The notes under the pieces are model-generated. The model made no database searches and was not told the DNA's origin. It saw nothing but the letters and a program-made list of their open reading frames with translations. Made by a program: the position numbers and the translations under genes. Positions 45,199-54,189 of a stretch of DNA of 64,000 bases are shown here, piece by piece (the first letter of the stretch is position 1; each line of letters opens with the position of its first letter). Where the stretch lies: NCBI RefSeq assembly GCF_022180385.2, contig NZ_BQME02000001.1:1881678-1945677 (forward strand), given 5' to 3'. The stretch comes from Paenibacillus sp. L3-i20. GTDB taxonomy: Bacteria; Bacillota; Bacilli; Paenibacillales; Paenibacillaceae.

Positions 45199-45247
45199 AA
45201 GAGCCTTCAATACCACTATGACAGTGGGAATGAAGGCTCTTTATTTT
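45199..45247. terminator. Bidirectional terminator
   Basis: AAGAGCCTTCA pairs with TGAAGGCTCTT, with an inner CCACT/AGTGG pair. Separates the exporter gene from the convergent SDR gene. Confidence 0.85.
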
Positions 45248-45282
45248 GATCAAAGATATAAGTGAAAGGGATTTTCAGTTGT

Positions 45283-46002
45283 TTATTGTGGGTTAGTTGT
45301 CCAAATACCTGCTGTTTTAATGAAAACGCGCGGAGGTAATTTTAGAGTTGCTAAAGCTAGTTCAGCTACATCTTCAGGTTGCATCATACGATCCTCGTCA
45401 CCGATTTTTAATCCTGCGTTAGTTGCTAATTCAGTATTAACTGTACTTGGCGTCAAAGCTGTCACACGAATATTGGATTTACGAACCTCTTGCATAAGAG
45501 ATTCTGTCAAACCAAGAACAGCGAACTTGGAAGCACAATAAGCAGAACCAGTAGCGAATCCACGCTCACCTGCAGTGGAAGCAACGTTAATAATGTTTCC
45601 TGATGCTTGATTGATCATTGTTGGCAATACTGCGCGAGTTACATAATACGTTCCCATAAGATTGACTTGAATAATGCGTTCCCACTGTTCAATGTCCATG
45701 TCGACCAATGTACCGAATTGTGCAGTTCCTGCATTGTTGATTAAGATGTCGATTGTCCCAAGCTTCTCTAGTAGTCCAGAAATAGCGGAATCCACTTGTG
45801 CCTTGTCGGAAATATCTGCAGAAGCAATATGAACATCCACAGAGTAGGATTCTTTTAATTGGGTTTGAAGTGACTCAAGATCTGAGCTCGATCGTGCAAC
45901 TAGTCCAAGGTTAACTCCCTCTTTTGCTAGTGCAACTGCGATTGCTTTTCCGATTCCTTTTCCTGCGCCAGTAATTAGAGCTGTTTTATGCTGAAGGTTC
46001 AT
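45283..46002 (-). CDS. Short-chain dehydrogenase/reductase (FabG-like)
   Basis: Classical SDR (239 aa). Cofactor motif TGAGKGIG, NNAG, catalytic Ser in INVASTAGE and YCASK (Tyr, Lys). Arg37 in VARSS suggests NADP(H). Similar to YxxxK-type 3-oxoacyl reductases, substrate unknown. GGAG nine bases before ATG. Divergent from an HxlR gene, with a palindrome between them, so probably regulated by it. Confidence 0.9.
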   Translation of the reverse strand: MNLQHKTALITGAGKGIGKAIAVALAKEGVNLGLVARSSSDLESLQTQLKESYSVDVHIASADISDKAQVDSAISGLLEKLGTIDILINNAGTAQFGTLVDMDIEQWERIIQVNLMGTYYVTRAVLPTMINQASGNIINVASTAGERGFATGSAYCASKFAVLGLTESLMQEVRKSNIRVTALTPSTVNTELATNAGLKIGDEDRMMQPEDVAELALATLKLPPRVFIKTAGIWTTNPQ

Positions 46003-46123
46003 TAGTAGACACTCCTATAAGTTGGATTTTTCTAATATGCATCTTGGGTTAACTTTACCCTGCTAAGATGGTCTATATACTATACAATAATAAGAGATAT
46101 TTTATAATGACGCACTTTTGAGT

Positions 46124-46149
46124 TACAGGGTTACCTGCTGGTAACTGTA
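46124..46149. promoter_or_regulatory. Palindrome between SDR and HxlR genes (candidate HxlR operator)
   Basis: GTTACC-TGCT-GGTAAC (46130-46145), flanked by TACAG and CTGTA. It lies downstream of a possible plus promoter, TATACA (46081-46086), 16 bases, TATAAT (46103-46108), so binding would block HxlR transcription. Confidence 0.6.
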
Positions 46150-46172
46150 TCTCGACTGAAAGGAATGAACGA

Positions 46173-46628
46173 ATGGGAGATTTAAGGCAAGAAATTCGAG
46201 CGAAAATTGAGAACCAACAATACAATTGCGAAAAGGAACTGACCCTGTCCATTATTAGCGGGAAGTGGAAAGTCGTCATTTTATATCATTTAGGCGTTGA
46301 AGGAGCACATCGATTCAGTGATATCAAAAGATTATTTCCAAAAATATCGCACAAAGTACTAACAAATCAGCTCAGGGAGCTGGAGGAAGATGGCATCGTA
46401 AATCGGGAAGTATTTTATGAAACGAGCCCTATTCAAGTCGAATATTCACTCACTGAGGTAGGGGAAAGCCTGTTGCCGATCGTTCTGATGATGTACGAAT
46501 GGGGAAAAGAGCGAATGGAGAGTTTGAAGACGAGAGCAGCCACAACGGATACATGTGACAACAGGGACGAGAGGAGCATAGCTGAGCTAAATTCAGCTAA
46601 TAGTGCGGTTAAGCAGGATATATATTAG
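46173..46628 (+). CDS. HxlR-family transcriptional regulator
   Basis: The protein (151 aa) starts with the HxlR signature [20 protein letters not shown], then [20 protein letters not shown] and a wing ([20 protein letters not shown]). Conserved Cys17 is present, which in some family members senses redox or aldehydes. Divergent from the SDR gene; likely controls it and itself. AAAGGA before ATG. Confidence 0.92.
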   Translation: MGDLRQEIRAKIENQQYNCEKELTLSIISGKWKVVILYHLGVEGAHRFSDIKRLFPKISHKVLTNQLRELEEDGIVNREVFYETSPIQVEYSLTEVGESLLPIVLMMYEWGKERMESLKTRAATTDTCDNRDERSIAELNSANSAVKQDIY

Positions 46629-46643
46629 TTGTGTATACAATAT

Positions 46644-46694
46644 AAAAGGCTAGAGGAAGGTGTAGAAATACCACCATTTCTCTAGCCTTTTTTA
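46644..46694. terminator. Terminator between HxlR and LPMO genes
   Basis: AAAAGGCTAGAG pairs with CTCTAGCCTTTTTT, with inner GGTG/CACC pairing. Serves the plus-strand HxlR gene and possibly the convergent LPMO gene. Confidence 0.88.
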
Positions 46695-46762
46695 AACCAT
46701 CTGCCAGGTACAGCTCAATATTACATTGATTCTAGTCTCACCACTGGGCTATCTCTAATTGA

Positions 46763-48115
46763 TTAAGTGCAGCTGCCAAGCGACAGCCATACATCCCATT
46801 GTCCACTCTTAAGGTCAGGTCGTTCGTTTTGTGTCCACCATTTGGCCTGATATTTTATTCCGTTATAAGTGACTTGATCTCCATTTAAATACGTTTGGGT
46901 GGAGCTCCACGGTGCGGGACATACAGTGCTGAGCGTTGTTACGGAATGTGTGTTGCTTGAAGGAGATACATTACCTGCCTCATCCACAGCAAATACCGTA
47001 AAGTTATAGGCTGTACCTGGAGTTAAGCCTGTCACATTGTAGGAGAGTGTCGTCCCGGATACGGTTGTGAGAAGGGCTCCATCCTTGTAGACGCGATAGG
47101 CATGAACGCCTACATTATCCGTGGATGCTCCCCACATAAGAGTGAGGTTATTTGTACTTACGCCCATATCGTGCAAGTTGAGGGGTGCGGTTGGAGCTAT
47201 TGGATCAGGAACGACTATTGTGGTTGTACCCGATATGGAATTGCTATCTCCCGACTGATTGCCAGCTGCGTCCCGTGCTGCAACCTTATATTGATAAGTG
47301 GTAGTCGGTGTTAATCCAATATCTTTAAAAGTTGTAGTCGTGCCGCCCACGAAACCAACTTTCACACCGCCGCGATAAATCCAATATTCATCAACAGCTA
47401 CATTATCTTGGGAAGCGGTCCATGACAATGAAACGGAGGATGAAGTAGTATTCGTCACAGCGAGGTTGCTTGGATTCGTAGGAGCTTCAATATCAGCGGG
47501 AGCTCCGAAATTAACATCAATGACGTTGTAAAAGGCATTGGCCGTATCGGCAACTTCCCAAACTGCCAAGATTACTTGGTAACCAGTACGTGCGGGGATA
47601 TTACAAGTATGAGAAAAAGTTGTTGGAGGCTGACCGCTGTATGGTAAGTCACAGAATGGCACTAGGTCGAAGGAGTTACGCGAAAGAGAAGCGTTTTGGT
47701 TCCAGTTTTGCTTCGTCATATAATATTTCCAGCTTGCAGTTGAGTGAGCAGCTGACAGGCTCCATCGGAACGTTGTTGTTCCTGATGTTACTTCTACTTT
47801 GGACCAACGAGTTGAAGATTGCTCATCCAGTTTCGGGTAACGCCCGCTTGCACTGGCGATTTGGCCATCAATAGGTCCGGCGGCTGGCCAGCCTTTCAGT
47901 GCTTCAAAATTGTGCGCATTATATTGTGCTTCTCCACAGTCCGTGTTTACTTGGATTTTACATAGATATGCACGACTTTTGGGGATATCTACATATCCGT
48001 GTGCAGAGGCATTCTCAACAAATATTCCAGCAGAAAGGAATGTAACAAATAACACACTAGTAGCAACGACAAGCTTGAACATCTTTGATTCATAAAGGGA
48101 TCGGAATAGTACCAT
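46763..48115 (-). CDS. Secreted chitin-active LPMO (AA10) with two Fn3 domains and CBM5/12
   Basis: Lytic polysaccharide monooxygenase (450 aa). Signal cleavage after ASA gives mature His39 (HGYVDIPKSRAYLC), and the second copper His is His124 (SLSAAHSTASWKYYMTK). AA10 domain to about 205, Fn3 domains at about 213-297 and 303-395, and a C-terminal CBM5/12 (CPAPWSSTQTYLNGDQVTYN; KWWTQNERPDLKSGQW). It oxidises crystalline chitin and is anchored to it by the CBM. GGAGG lies 7-8 bases before ATG 48113-48115. Expression is likely under carbon control through the palindrome at 48541-48554. Confidence 0.96.
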   Translation of the reverse strand: MVLFRSLYESKMFKLVVATSVLFVTFLSAGIFVENASAHGYVDIPKSRAYLCKIQVNTDCGEAQYNAHNFEALKGWPAAGPIDGQIASASGRYPKLDEQSSTRWSKVEVTSGTTTFRWSLSAAHSTASWKYYMTKQNWNQNASLSRNSFDLVPFCDLPYSGQPPTTFSHTCNIPARTGYQVILAVWEVADTANAFYNVIDVNFGAPADIEAPTNPSNLAVTNTTSSSVSLSWTASQDNVAVDEYWIYRGGVKVGFVGGTTTTFKDIGLTPTTTYQYKVAARDAAGNQSGDSNSISGTTTIVVPDPIAPTAPLNLHDMGVSTNNLTLMWGASTDNVGVHAYRVYKDGALLTTVSGTTLSYNVTGLTPGTAYNFTVFAVDEAGNVSPSSNTHSVTTLSTVCPAPWSSTQTYLNGDQVTYNGIKYQAKWWTQNERPDLKSGQWDVWLSLGSCT

Positions 48116-48117
48116 TA

Positions 48118-48195
48118 TTATTTCCTCCTCAAATTTGGTTTTCGGATAGGACTGGAAGTAGAAATCCAGTTTGCCAAAGAAACGTAAATGGACAA
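48118..48195 (-). CDS. Possible leader ORF in front of the LPMO gene
   Basis: A 25-codon frame from TTG 48193-48195, preceded by AAAGGAG, ends in a TAA (48118-48120) that lies within the ribosome site region of the LPMO gene, two bases before its ATG. It begins LSIYVSLANWISTSSPI. The position would allow translational coupling, but spacing to AAAGGAG is short and the peptide is not conserved as far as I can tell. Confidence 0.25.
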   Translation of the reverse strand: MSIYVSLANWISTSSPIRKPNLRRK

Positions 48196-48540
48196 TCTCT
48201 CCTTTCAGAACATAGATTAATAGACATAACTAATAGCTTAGGATGTCGTCACCAGTTATGAGTGGATGAAGATAACCACCTCCTTTTCCTGGATGAAAAG
48301 TAGTCGAATAAGCAAAGTCTTTTAAAAAGTCGATAAATGAAGTTGTCCAACACAATATGCATGAATTGAATAGTCGGTTCTAAACGAAAGAAGTGGTTTA
48401 ACAGAGAATGTATGTAGAGGAAAGTTGGGAAAGCAAAGAAGGAATGAGAGTAGAGGCACCTATTAAAGAGTTAATAGAGAGCCTGTTATGGAGCATAATT
48501 ACGAATCTACGAATGGATCTACAAGGAGAGTAACAGAAAA

Positions 48541-48590
48541 AGTAAGCGCTTACTATCTATATAATATTCCAAATGGTCATATCAATGCAA
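48541..48590 (-). promoter_or_regulatory. LPMO promoter with CcpA-like palindrome at the start site
   Basis: On the minus strand TTGCAT (48585-48590), 18 bases, TATTAT (48561-48566), then the perfect palindrome AGTAAGCGCTTACT (48541-48554) across the expected start. The 16-mer at 48540-48555 matches the cre consensus except at one position. It would give a transcript leader of more than 400 bases. Confidence 0.55.
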
Positions 48591-48842
48591 GATAGAAAGC
48601 GATGTGCGATAGATTAATTTTTTGGAAGACAAGCGAGGTAGCAGGCAAGCGGTGATTACTAGATGGGCGCTGCACCGATACCTTGTTCCAATTAACGGCT
48701 ATTTTTTTCAAACTTCGAATATCGATCATTTTATTCATATTTTTTAGATGAAGTAGATGAAGAAACGCGAGGTAGCCATTTTATGGCATATGATAGTATA
48801 GTTGGATAATAAAGAGTATATAGTTACGGAGGAGTAGCAGAG
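48591..48842. other. Upstream region of the second OmpR-type system
   Basis: No gene seen. It should contain the promoter for 48843-50887. I see no clear operator. Confidence 0.3.
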
Positions 48843-49520
48843 ATGGCCAACATCCTAATTGTCGATGACGACCCGGATATTGTTGAACTTATTCGTTTTT
48901 ATTTGCTAAGGGATGGATTCAAGGTTGTAGATGCAAGTAATGGTAAAGAGGCAATCGAAAGGATGGAACGGTCAAAATTCGATCTGATCGTCTTGGACAT
49001 TATGATGCCGCAAATGGATGGCTGGGACTTTTGCCGATATTTGAAGGGCGATTTTCTAGAGATGCCCGTTCTCATGGTAACTGCCAAAGGTGAAACAGAA
49101 CATAAGCTTAAAGGGTTCAATTTAGGAGCGGATGATTATTTGGTAAAACCGTTTGATCCTATTGAGCTGGTAGCACGAGTAAAGCTGTTACTGAAGAGAT
49201 ACAGAATTCAAACTTCAATGAAGGTACATGTCGGCAATGTTATGTTGGACAAAAATAGATATGAAGCAGTAGTGGATAATCTCCAATTTTCAATTCCGCT
49301 GAGGGAGTTTGACCTCTTGTATAAACTTGCTAGTTTTCCGGGACAAATTTTTACGCGGAATGACTTAATTGTGCAAGTGTGGGGAGCGGATTTTGAAGGG
49401 GACGACAGAACTGTAGATGTTCATATTAAGCGGATAAGGGATCGTTTCACAGAGCTGGACTGTGCATTCACGATCGAAACGAAACGAGGGCTTGGCTACA
49501 AGCTAGAGGTACAGGGATGA
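48843..49520 (+). CDS. OmpR/PhoB-family response regulator
   Basis: The protein (225 aa) has a receiver domain (IVDDDPDIVELI; phospho-Asp in LIVLDIMMPQMDGW; YLVKPFDPIEL) and a winged helix (FSIPLREFDLLYKLASFPGQ; DRTVDVHIKRIRDRF). Its TGA overlaps the kinase start as ATGA. Given the RND pump genes directly downstream, it probably controls them. Confidence 0.95.
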   Translation: MANILIVDDDPDIVELIRFYLLRDGFKVVDASNGKEAIERMERSKFDLIVLDIMMPQMDGWDFCRYLKGDFLEMPVLMVTAKGETEHKLKGFNLGADDYLVKPFDPIELVARVKLLLKRYRIQTSMKVHVGNVMLDKNRYEAVVDNLQFSIPLREFDLLYKLASFPGQIFTRNDLIVQVWGADFEGDDRTVDVHIKRIRDRFTELDCAFTIETKRGLGYKLEVQG

Positions 49521-50887
49521 TCAAGACGTTATACGTTCGAGTCGTACTTACCTATGTGGCAGCAGTGGCTATTGGTTTGATAAGCACTTATTATTTATCA
49601 TTATTAATTACAACTTCAATAGGGGAGCGGTACATCGATAGGCTACAGAAGAGTTTGGTCAATGATGTGGAAATCATTCGAGAGATATACGAGGATAATG
49701 GTTACATGCAGGCTAGCAAGGTGATGAAACAAAAGCGGCTTTCGAAGAAGTATGATGTTAGGCAATTTGACAGCAATGGAAAGCTACTACCGCTCAATAA
49801 AGTGAAGCAGGAGGAACTTTATGTTGTATCCCAGCAAGAGGTTCAGTCTGTACTGGACGGTGAAGTTTATAAAGGTTACGAGGCCTCTTCAACGGAGTTG
49901 GTTATCGGATTTCCTTATGTAGAGGACGGGATACGCTATGCATTGTTCGTAGAAACCTCGGAGAGTAGTGCGAGCTTAGACTTCTCGATACTACTTACAA
50001 TTGCCTTGATTATTAACTTCATTGTAGGCTGCTCAATTATGATCGTCGGAGCACGCTACTTAGTACGACCTCTGCGAGGGATGAAAGCAGCTACTGAGCA
50101 GCTCGCAAGAGGCGAGTTTAACATTAATTTGGGCTGGTCAAAGCGCAAGGATGAGCTTGGGCAGCTCACACAGAGCTTTAATTATATGGCGAGTCAAATG
50201 CAGCAGTTAGAGAAAATGAGACAAACCTTTGTATCAAATGTATCACATGAAATTCAATCACCGCTAACTTCGATCTCGGGATTCTCTAAGGCGCTCCAGC
50301 ATAATGATCTGTCCGAAGAGGAACGAATTCGCTATTTGCGTATTATTGAACAGGAAAGCGAAAGAGTGTCACGTCTAAGCGAAAACTTATTAAAACTAGC
50401 ATCATTGGATTCGGAGCATCATCCATTTGATCCCGTGCTGTATGAACTGGATGAGCAGCTCCGCAAAGCGGTCGTAGCTAGCGAGCCCCAGTGGTTGGCC
50501 AAGTCGCTGAATTGGTCGCTTGATTTGTCTCGAACCAAGATTAAAGGGGACGTGGACCAGCTCAATCAGGTTTGGATTAATCTGATTGGAAACAGTATTA
50601 AATTTACGCCGGAAGGCGGTCAAATAAGTATCCATATAGTCAGGCACGTAGAGTCCATTGAGGTGCATATTAAGGATACCGGAATTGGTATTCCTGAAGA
50701 GGATACCATTAAAGTGTTCGAGAGGTTCTATAAGGCTGATAGATCTCACAATAAAAATAAATCAGGCAATGGCTTAGGTCTAGCTATCGTCAAAAAAATT
50801 GTATCAAGGCATCATGGCACCATCACTCTGAAGAGTAGTCCAGGTGAAGGAACAACCGTTATCGTTACACTGCCCCATCTCACATAA
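49517..50887 (+). CDS. Sensor histidine kinase (HAMP-HisKA)
   Basis: Membrane kinase (456 aa). TM1 at about 8-32, short external sensor, TM2 at about 157-180, HAMP (RPLRGMKAATEQLARGEFNI), phospho-acceptor FVSNVSHEIQSPLTSI, N box NLIGNSIKFT, G boxes DTGIGI and GNGLGLAIVKK. Glu-Ile-Gln replaces the more frequent ELKTP/EIRTP after His, as in some Bacillales kinases. Closed by a terminator. Confidence 0.95.
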   Translation: MIKTLYVRVVLTYVAAVAIGLISTYYLSLLITTSIGERYIDRLQKSLVNDVEIIREIYEDNGYMQASKVMKQKRLSKKYDVRQFDSNGKLLPLNKVKQEELYVVSQQEVQSVLDGEVYKGYEASSTELVIGFPYVEDGIRYALFVETSESSASLDFSILLTIALIINFIVGCSIMIVGARYLVRPLRGMKAATEQLARGEFNINLGWSKRKDELGQLTQSFNYMASQMQQLEKMRQTFVSNVSHEIQSPLTSISGFSKALQHNDLSEEERIRYLRIIEQESERVSRLSENLLKLASLDSEHHPFDPVLYELDEQLRKAVVASEPQWLAKSLNWSLDLSRTKIKGDVDQLNQVWINLIGNSIKFTPEGGQISIHIVRHVESIEVHIKDTGIGIPEEDTIKVFERFYKADRSHNKNKSGNGLGLAIVKKIVSRHHGTITLKSSPGEGTTVIVTLPHLT

Positions 50888-50903
50888 TAACATCAACTAA
50901 TAG

Positions 50904-50945
50904 CCAATGATTTAGGGATTTTATTCCTTTATCGTTGGTTTTTTT
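50904..50945 (+). terminator. Terminator of the second OmpR-type operon
   Basis: CCAATGAT (50904-50911) pairs with ATCGTTGG (50931-50938; one G-T pair), followed by seven T. Confidence 0.85.
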
Positions 50946-51067
50946 GTTGTAACTAAGTTATGTCATAGTTTATTCATATTCGTATATTAAGCTTATGACT
51001 AGTTGTTGGGAAATGTTTACTATAGGCAAGTGAGGTCTATAGAGATGAAAATGCAGGAGGGTTAAGT

Positions 51068-54000
51068 TTGAAGGCACTGATTGATTTTTCTATGAACAAA
51101 ATAGCGGCAATGATCATTCTGATCGCAATCTTGTTTGGAGCTGGAGCTTATTCGGGAATGTCACTTAAGGTAGAGAACATGCCGAATATTTCTGTTCCGT
51201 ATCTTATGATTACGACGCCTTATCAAGCTTCCCCGCAAGATGTGATGGGCTTAGTTACGAAACCAATCGAAGACAAGATTGCAAATGTGCAAGGTTTAAC
51301 AATGCTCAGCTCGACTTCCAGTGATGGTATGTCGATGGTTACACTTGAGTTTAATGAGAAAGTTAACATGGACAAGATGAAGCAGGATCTAGAAAGTCTT
51401 GTTCAAGAAGTTTCGTTGCCAAAGGGTGCTGGTAGATCAAAGATATCCTCTTTAGGATTCGCTTCTACGCCGGCCTATTATTTGGCTGTTTATGCGAAGG
51501 AATCAATGTCTCAAAGTGAGCTGGATCAATTGTATGAGCGGCAATTAAAGCCTAGTTTTGAAGCTATTAATGGTATCGATCATATCGATACGATAGGCGC
51601 ACGCAAAACTTCGCTAGATATTCAATTGGATGCATCAGCCCTACTGGCATATGGGCTCACTCCAAGTGCAGTTAACGAACTGGTACAGTCTGCCCTGTCG
51701 AAAGGATCTGTTGGCGTTGTTAAATTCAATGGAAATACAGGAATTGTTCGAGTTCAAGGAGAGCTGAACAGCCTCTTTTCCTTGGAGAACTTAGAGATCG
51801 CTGCACCGACAGGTCAAACATTGTTATTAAAGGATTTGGCCAATATTCAGGCGGTTAATGAAGTTAATTTTATTGCTCGGATGGATGGAAAACATGCGAT
51901 TGGAATCCATCTCTATAAATCTGCTGCAACTAACGCAGTTGAGTTTTCCGACGAAACGAATAAGCTCATTCACAATTGGGAGAAGGAGTTCTCAGATGTA
52001 TCCTTTAATAAATTGTACGATAGCGCAGACGAAGTAAGAGGGTCCATCAGTGGATTGTTGAAAGAAGGCTTCATTGGTATCGTGCTGGCATCGTTAATGA
52101 TTTTGATTTTTTTGCGAAATGTGAGAATGACGATAATTGTAATTGTTTCGATCCCGCTGTCAATTCTCTTAACGTTAATTATGATGCATACGATGAACAT
52201 TACGTTAAATATTATGTCACTTGGAGGAATGTTCATTGCTGTCGGACGGATTGTTGATGACAGTATCGTTGTTATTGAGAGCATATATGCTAATCTGCAA
52301 AAGGCACAACAAAGGAATGAGTCGGTCATTCTACTTGCAGTTAAACAAGTGGCGATGGCAATCAGCTCGTCTACCTTTGTAACCGTTGGAGTATTCCTTC
52401 CAATCGCCTTTGTATCAGGCATGGTCGGAGGTTTATTCCGCCCGTTTGCTGTTACGGTATCTTGTGCTTTACTTGCTTCCCTTTTAGTTTCATTAACCGT
52501 TATTCCGATGATGGCAAAGCTGATGGTGCTGCGCAGTTCCAAGGCAACGGATGTACAAGAACATGCAGGGGGCAAGTTTGAATCATTATATGAGAGAGTC
52601 CTTATCTGGAGCTTAACTCATCGGATCAAGACATTACTATTTTCCGGATTGTTACTCATTTTGACGATAATGTTTACCGTACCTAACCTTCCAAAAGCAC
52701 TTATGCCGGAGGGGGTTGTAAACAAACAAATGAACTTTGCCATTATGTTGCCTTCCGAGACTCCATTCGACAGTACGGACATGCAATCGAAAGTAATCGA
52801 AAAACTACTTCGCGATGCGAAAGACGAGAGTGACAAACCTCTGTTTACATTCGTAGAAGCATTGGTTGGATACTATGAGGATGATGAACGTGTTACCAAT
52901 TCTATTGAAATTATTACTGAAGTCAATGAGAACGCAGATCCAAAACTCGTTAAAGATCAATACACCCAATTGATTGCAGCTCAGCTTCCTAAAGGCTCTG
53001 AAGTATTGCCAGGGTCGTTTGCAGGCGGAAGTGGATATTCTACTACGGATTTCACTTATGTTATTTATGGGGAAGATCAGCAGGTGCTGGAGCAAGCATC
53101 TACGGTTATTAAAAGTAAGATGAAGGAGTCTCCAGAGCTCAAGGAAATTAAAGATAGCTTGGGGGATGCGAAGAAGGAGATGCAAGTCACAATCAACTCT
53201 TCTAAGGCAAGATCATTTGGACTGAGTAATGAACATATTAGTGCACTTGTTGGGGGATGGATTGCCAAGTATGAGCTTGGTAACATCCGTTTGGATAATA
53301 CGGTGTATCGAGCTGGAATCGAACTTGCTCCAAGGGACAAAAGCTCACTAGAACAGCTAGGTCAAATGCCAATTCAGGCTGAGGGTGGAGCTATCGTTTA
53401 TTTGAATGAAGTAGCTAAATTAGAAGAAGTTAAAGCGCCTGTATCACTTGATCGAGAGAGTCAGAAGTTGATGGTTAGAATGACCGCCAAAATCGATGTG
53501 GCTGATAAAGCAGCAGTGGCTGCGAGAGTAACAGCGGAGCTTGGACAAATTGAACTTCCAACAGGGGTAACTACTACGACTCGTGGTGTAAGTACGGATA
53601 TGATGAAAAGTTTTAATCAGATGTATGTCGCAATGGGTGCAGCGATTGCCATCGTTTATTTAATTATGGTGCTGTGCTTTGGGAATGCCGGTACTCCATT
53701 TGCGATTTTGTTCTCATTACCATTGGCAGTTATCGGCGGCCTGTTAGGGTTATGGGTAACCAACGAATCGATAAACATTACATCACTGATCGGTTTTCTG
53801 ATGCTAATAGGCATTGTAGTTACGAATGCGATCGTCTTACTTGATCGTACACAGCAGCTGAGAAAAGAAGGATATCTCGTTCGACACGCAATAATTGAAT
53901 CAGGAAAAGTAAGATTGAGACCTATCATTATGACAGCTGGAGCGACCATCTCGGCTATGGTTCCACTAGCGCTTGGACTTTCACATGGGACACTTATTTC

Positions 54001-54166
54001 TAAGGGATTAGCAGTTGTCGTAATCGGCGGATTAATTACATCCACCATACTAACGCTTGTTGTTGTACCAATTATTTATGAAATGATCGAGTCCTTTAAA
54101 GAGAGAATGAGCCGTATGTTCAAGAAGAGCGAGCCGGCAACTGGCGTTAAGGATATCAACGTATAA
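51068..54166 (+). CDS. RND efflux pump (AcrB/SwrC-like)
   Basis: The protein (1032 aa) has the two-half RND architecture with 12 predicted helices and two large extracytoplasmic loops. N-terminal KALIDFSMNKIAAMIILIAI, PTGQTLLLKDLANI, TM4 GGMFIAVGRIVDDSIVVIES with the relay Asp pair, and the second-half repeat IGFLMLIGIVVTNAIVLLDR. Most like the SwrC/YerP group of Gram-positive RND pumps, which export surfactins and other amphiphiles; the substrate is not provable here. TTG start with AGGAGGG. The adaptor gene follows 23 bases later. Confidence 0.94.
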   Translation: MKALIDFSMNKIAAMIILIAILFGAGAYSGMSLKVENMPNISVPYLMITTPYQASPQDVMGLVTKPIEDKIANVQGLTMLSSTSSDGMSMVTLEFNEKVNMDKMKQDLESLVQEVSLPKGAGRSKISSLGFASTPAYYLAVYAKESMSQSELDQLYERQLKPSFEAINGIDHIDTIGARKTSLDIQLDASALLAYGLTPSAVNELVQSALSKGSVGVVKFNGNTGIVRVQGELNSLFSLENLEIAAPTGQTLLLKDLANIQAVNEVNFIARMDGKHAIGIHLYKSAATNAVEFSDETNKLIHNWEKEFSDVSFNKLYDSADEVRGSISGLLKEGFIGIVLASLMILIFLRNVRMTIIVIVSIPLSILLTLIMMHTMNITLNIMSLGGMFIAVGRIVDDSIVVIESIYANLQKAQQRNESVILLAVKQVAMAISSSTFVTVGVFLPIAFVSGMVGGLFRPFAVTVSCALLASLLVSLTVIPMMAKLMVLRSSKATDVQEHAGGKFESLYERVLIWSLTHRIKTLLFSGLLLILTIMFTVPNLPKALMPEGVVNKQMNFAIMLPSETPFDSTDMQSKVIEKLLRDAKDESDKPLFTFVEALVGYYEDDERVTNSIEIITEVNENADPKLVKDQYTQLIAAQLPKGSEVLPGSFAGGSGYSTTDFTYVIYGEDQQVLEQASTVIKSKMKESPELKEIKDSLGDAKKEMQVTINSSKARSFGLSNEHISALVGGWIAKYELGNIRLDNTVYRAGIELAPRDKSSLEQLGQMPIQAEGGAIVYLNEVAKLEEVKAPVSLDRESQKLMVRMTAKIDVADKAAVAARVTAELGQIELPTGVTTTTRGVSTDMMKSFNQMYVAMGAAIAIVYLIMVLCFGNAGTPFAILFSLPLAVIGGLLGLWVTNESINITSLIGFLMLIGIVVTNAIVLLDRTQQLRKEGYLVRHAIIESGKVRLRPIIMTAGATISAMVPLALGLSHGTLISKGLAVVVIGGLITSTILTLVVVPIIYEMIESFKERMSRMFKKSEPATGVKDINV

Positions 54167-54189
54167 ATTGTACAAGGGAGCTATCGTAT

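Noticed and set aside
51970..52575. 201-codon minus-strand frame inside the RND pump gene
   Set aside because: Lies wholly within a strongly supported gene; composition is that of reversed membrane-protein codons; no start signals.
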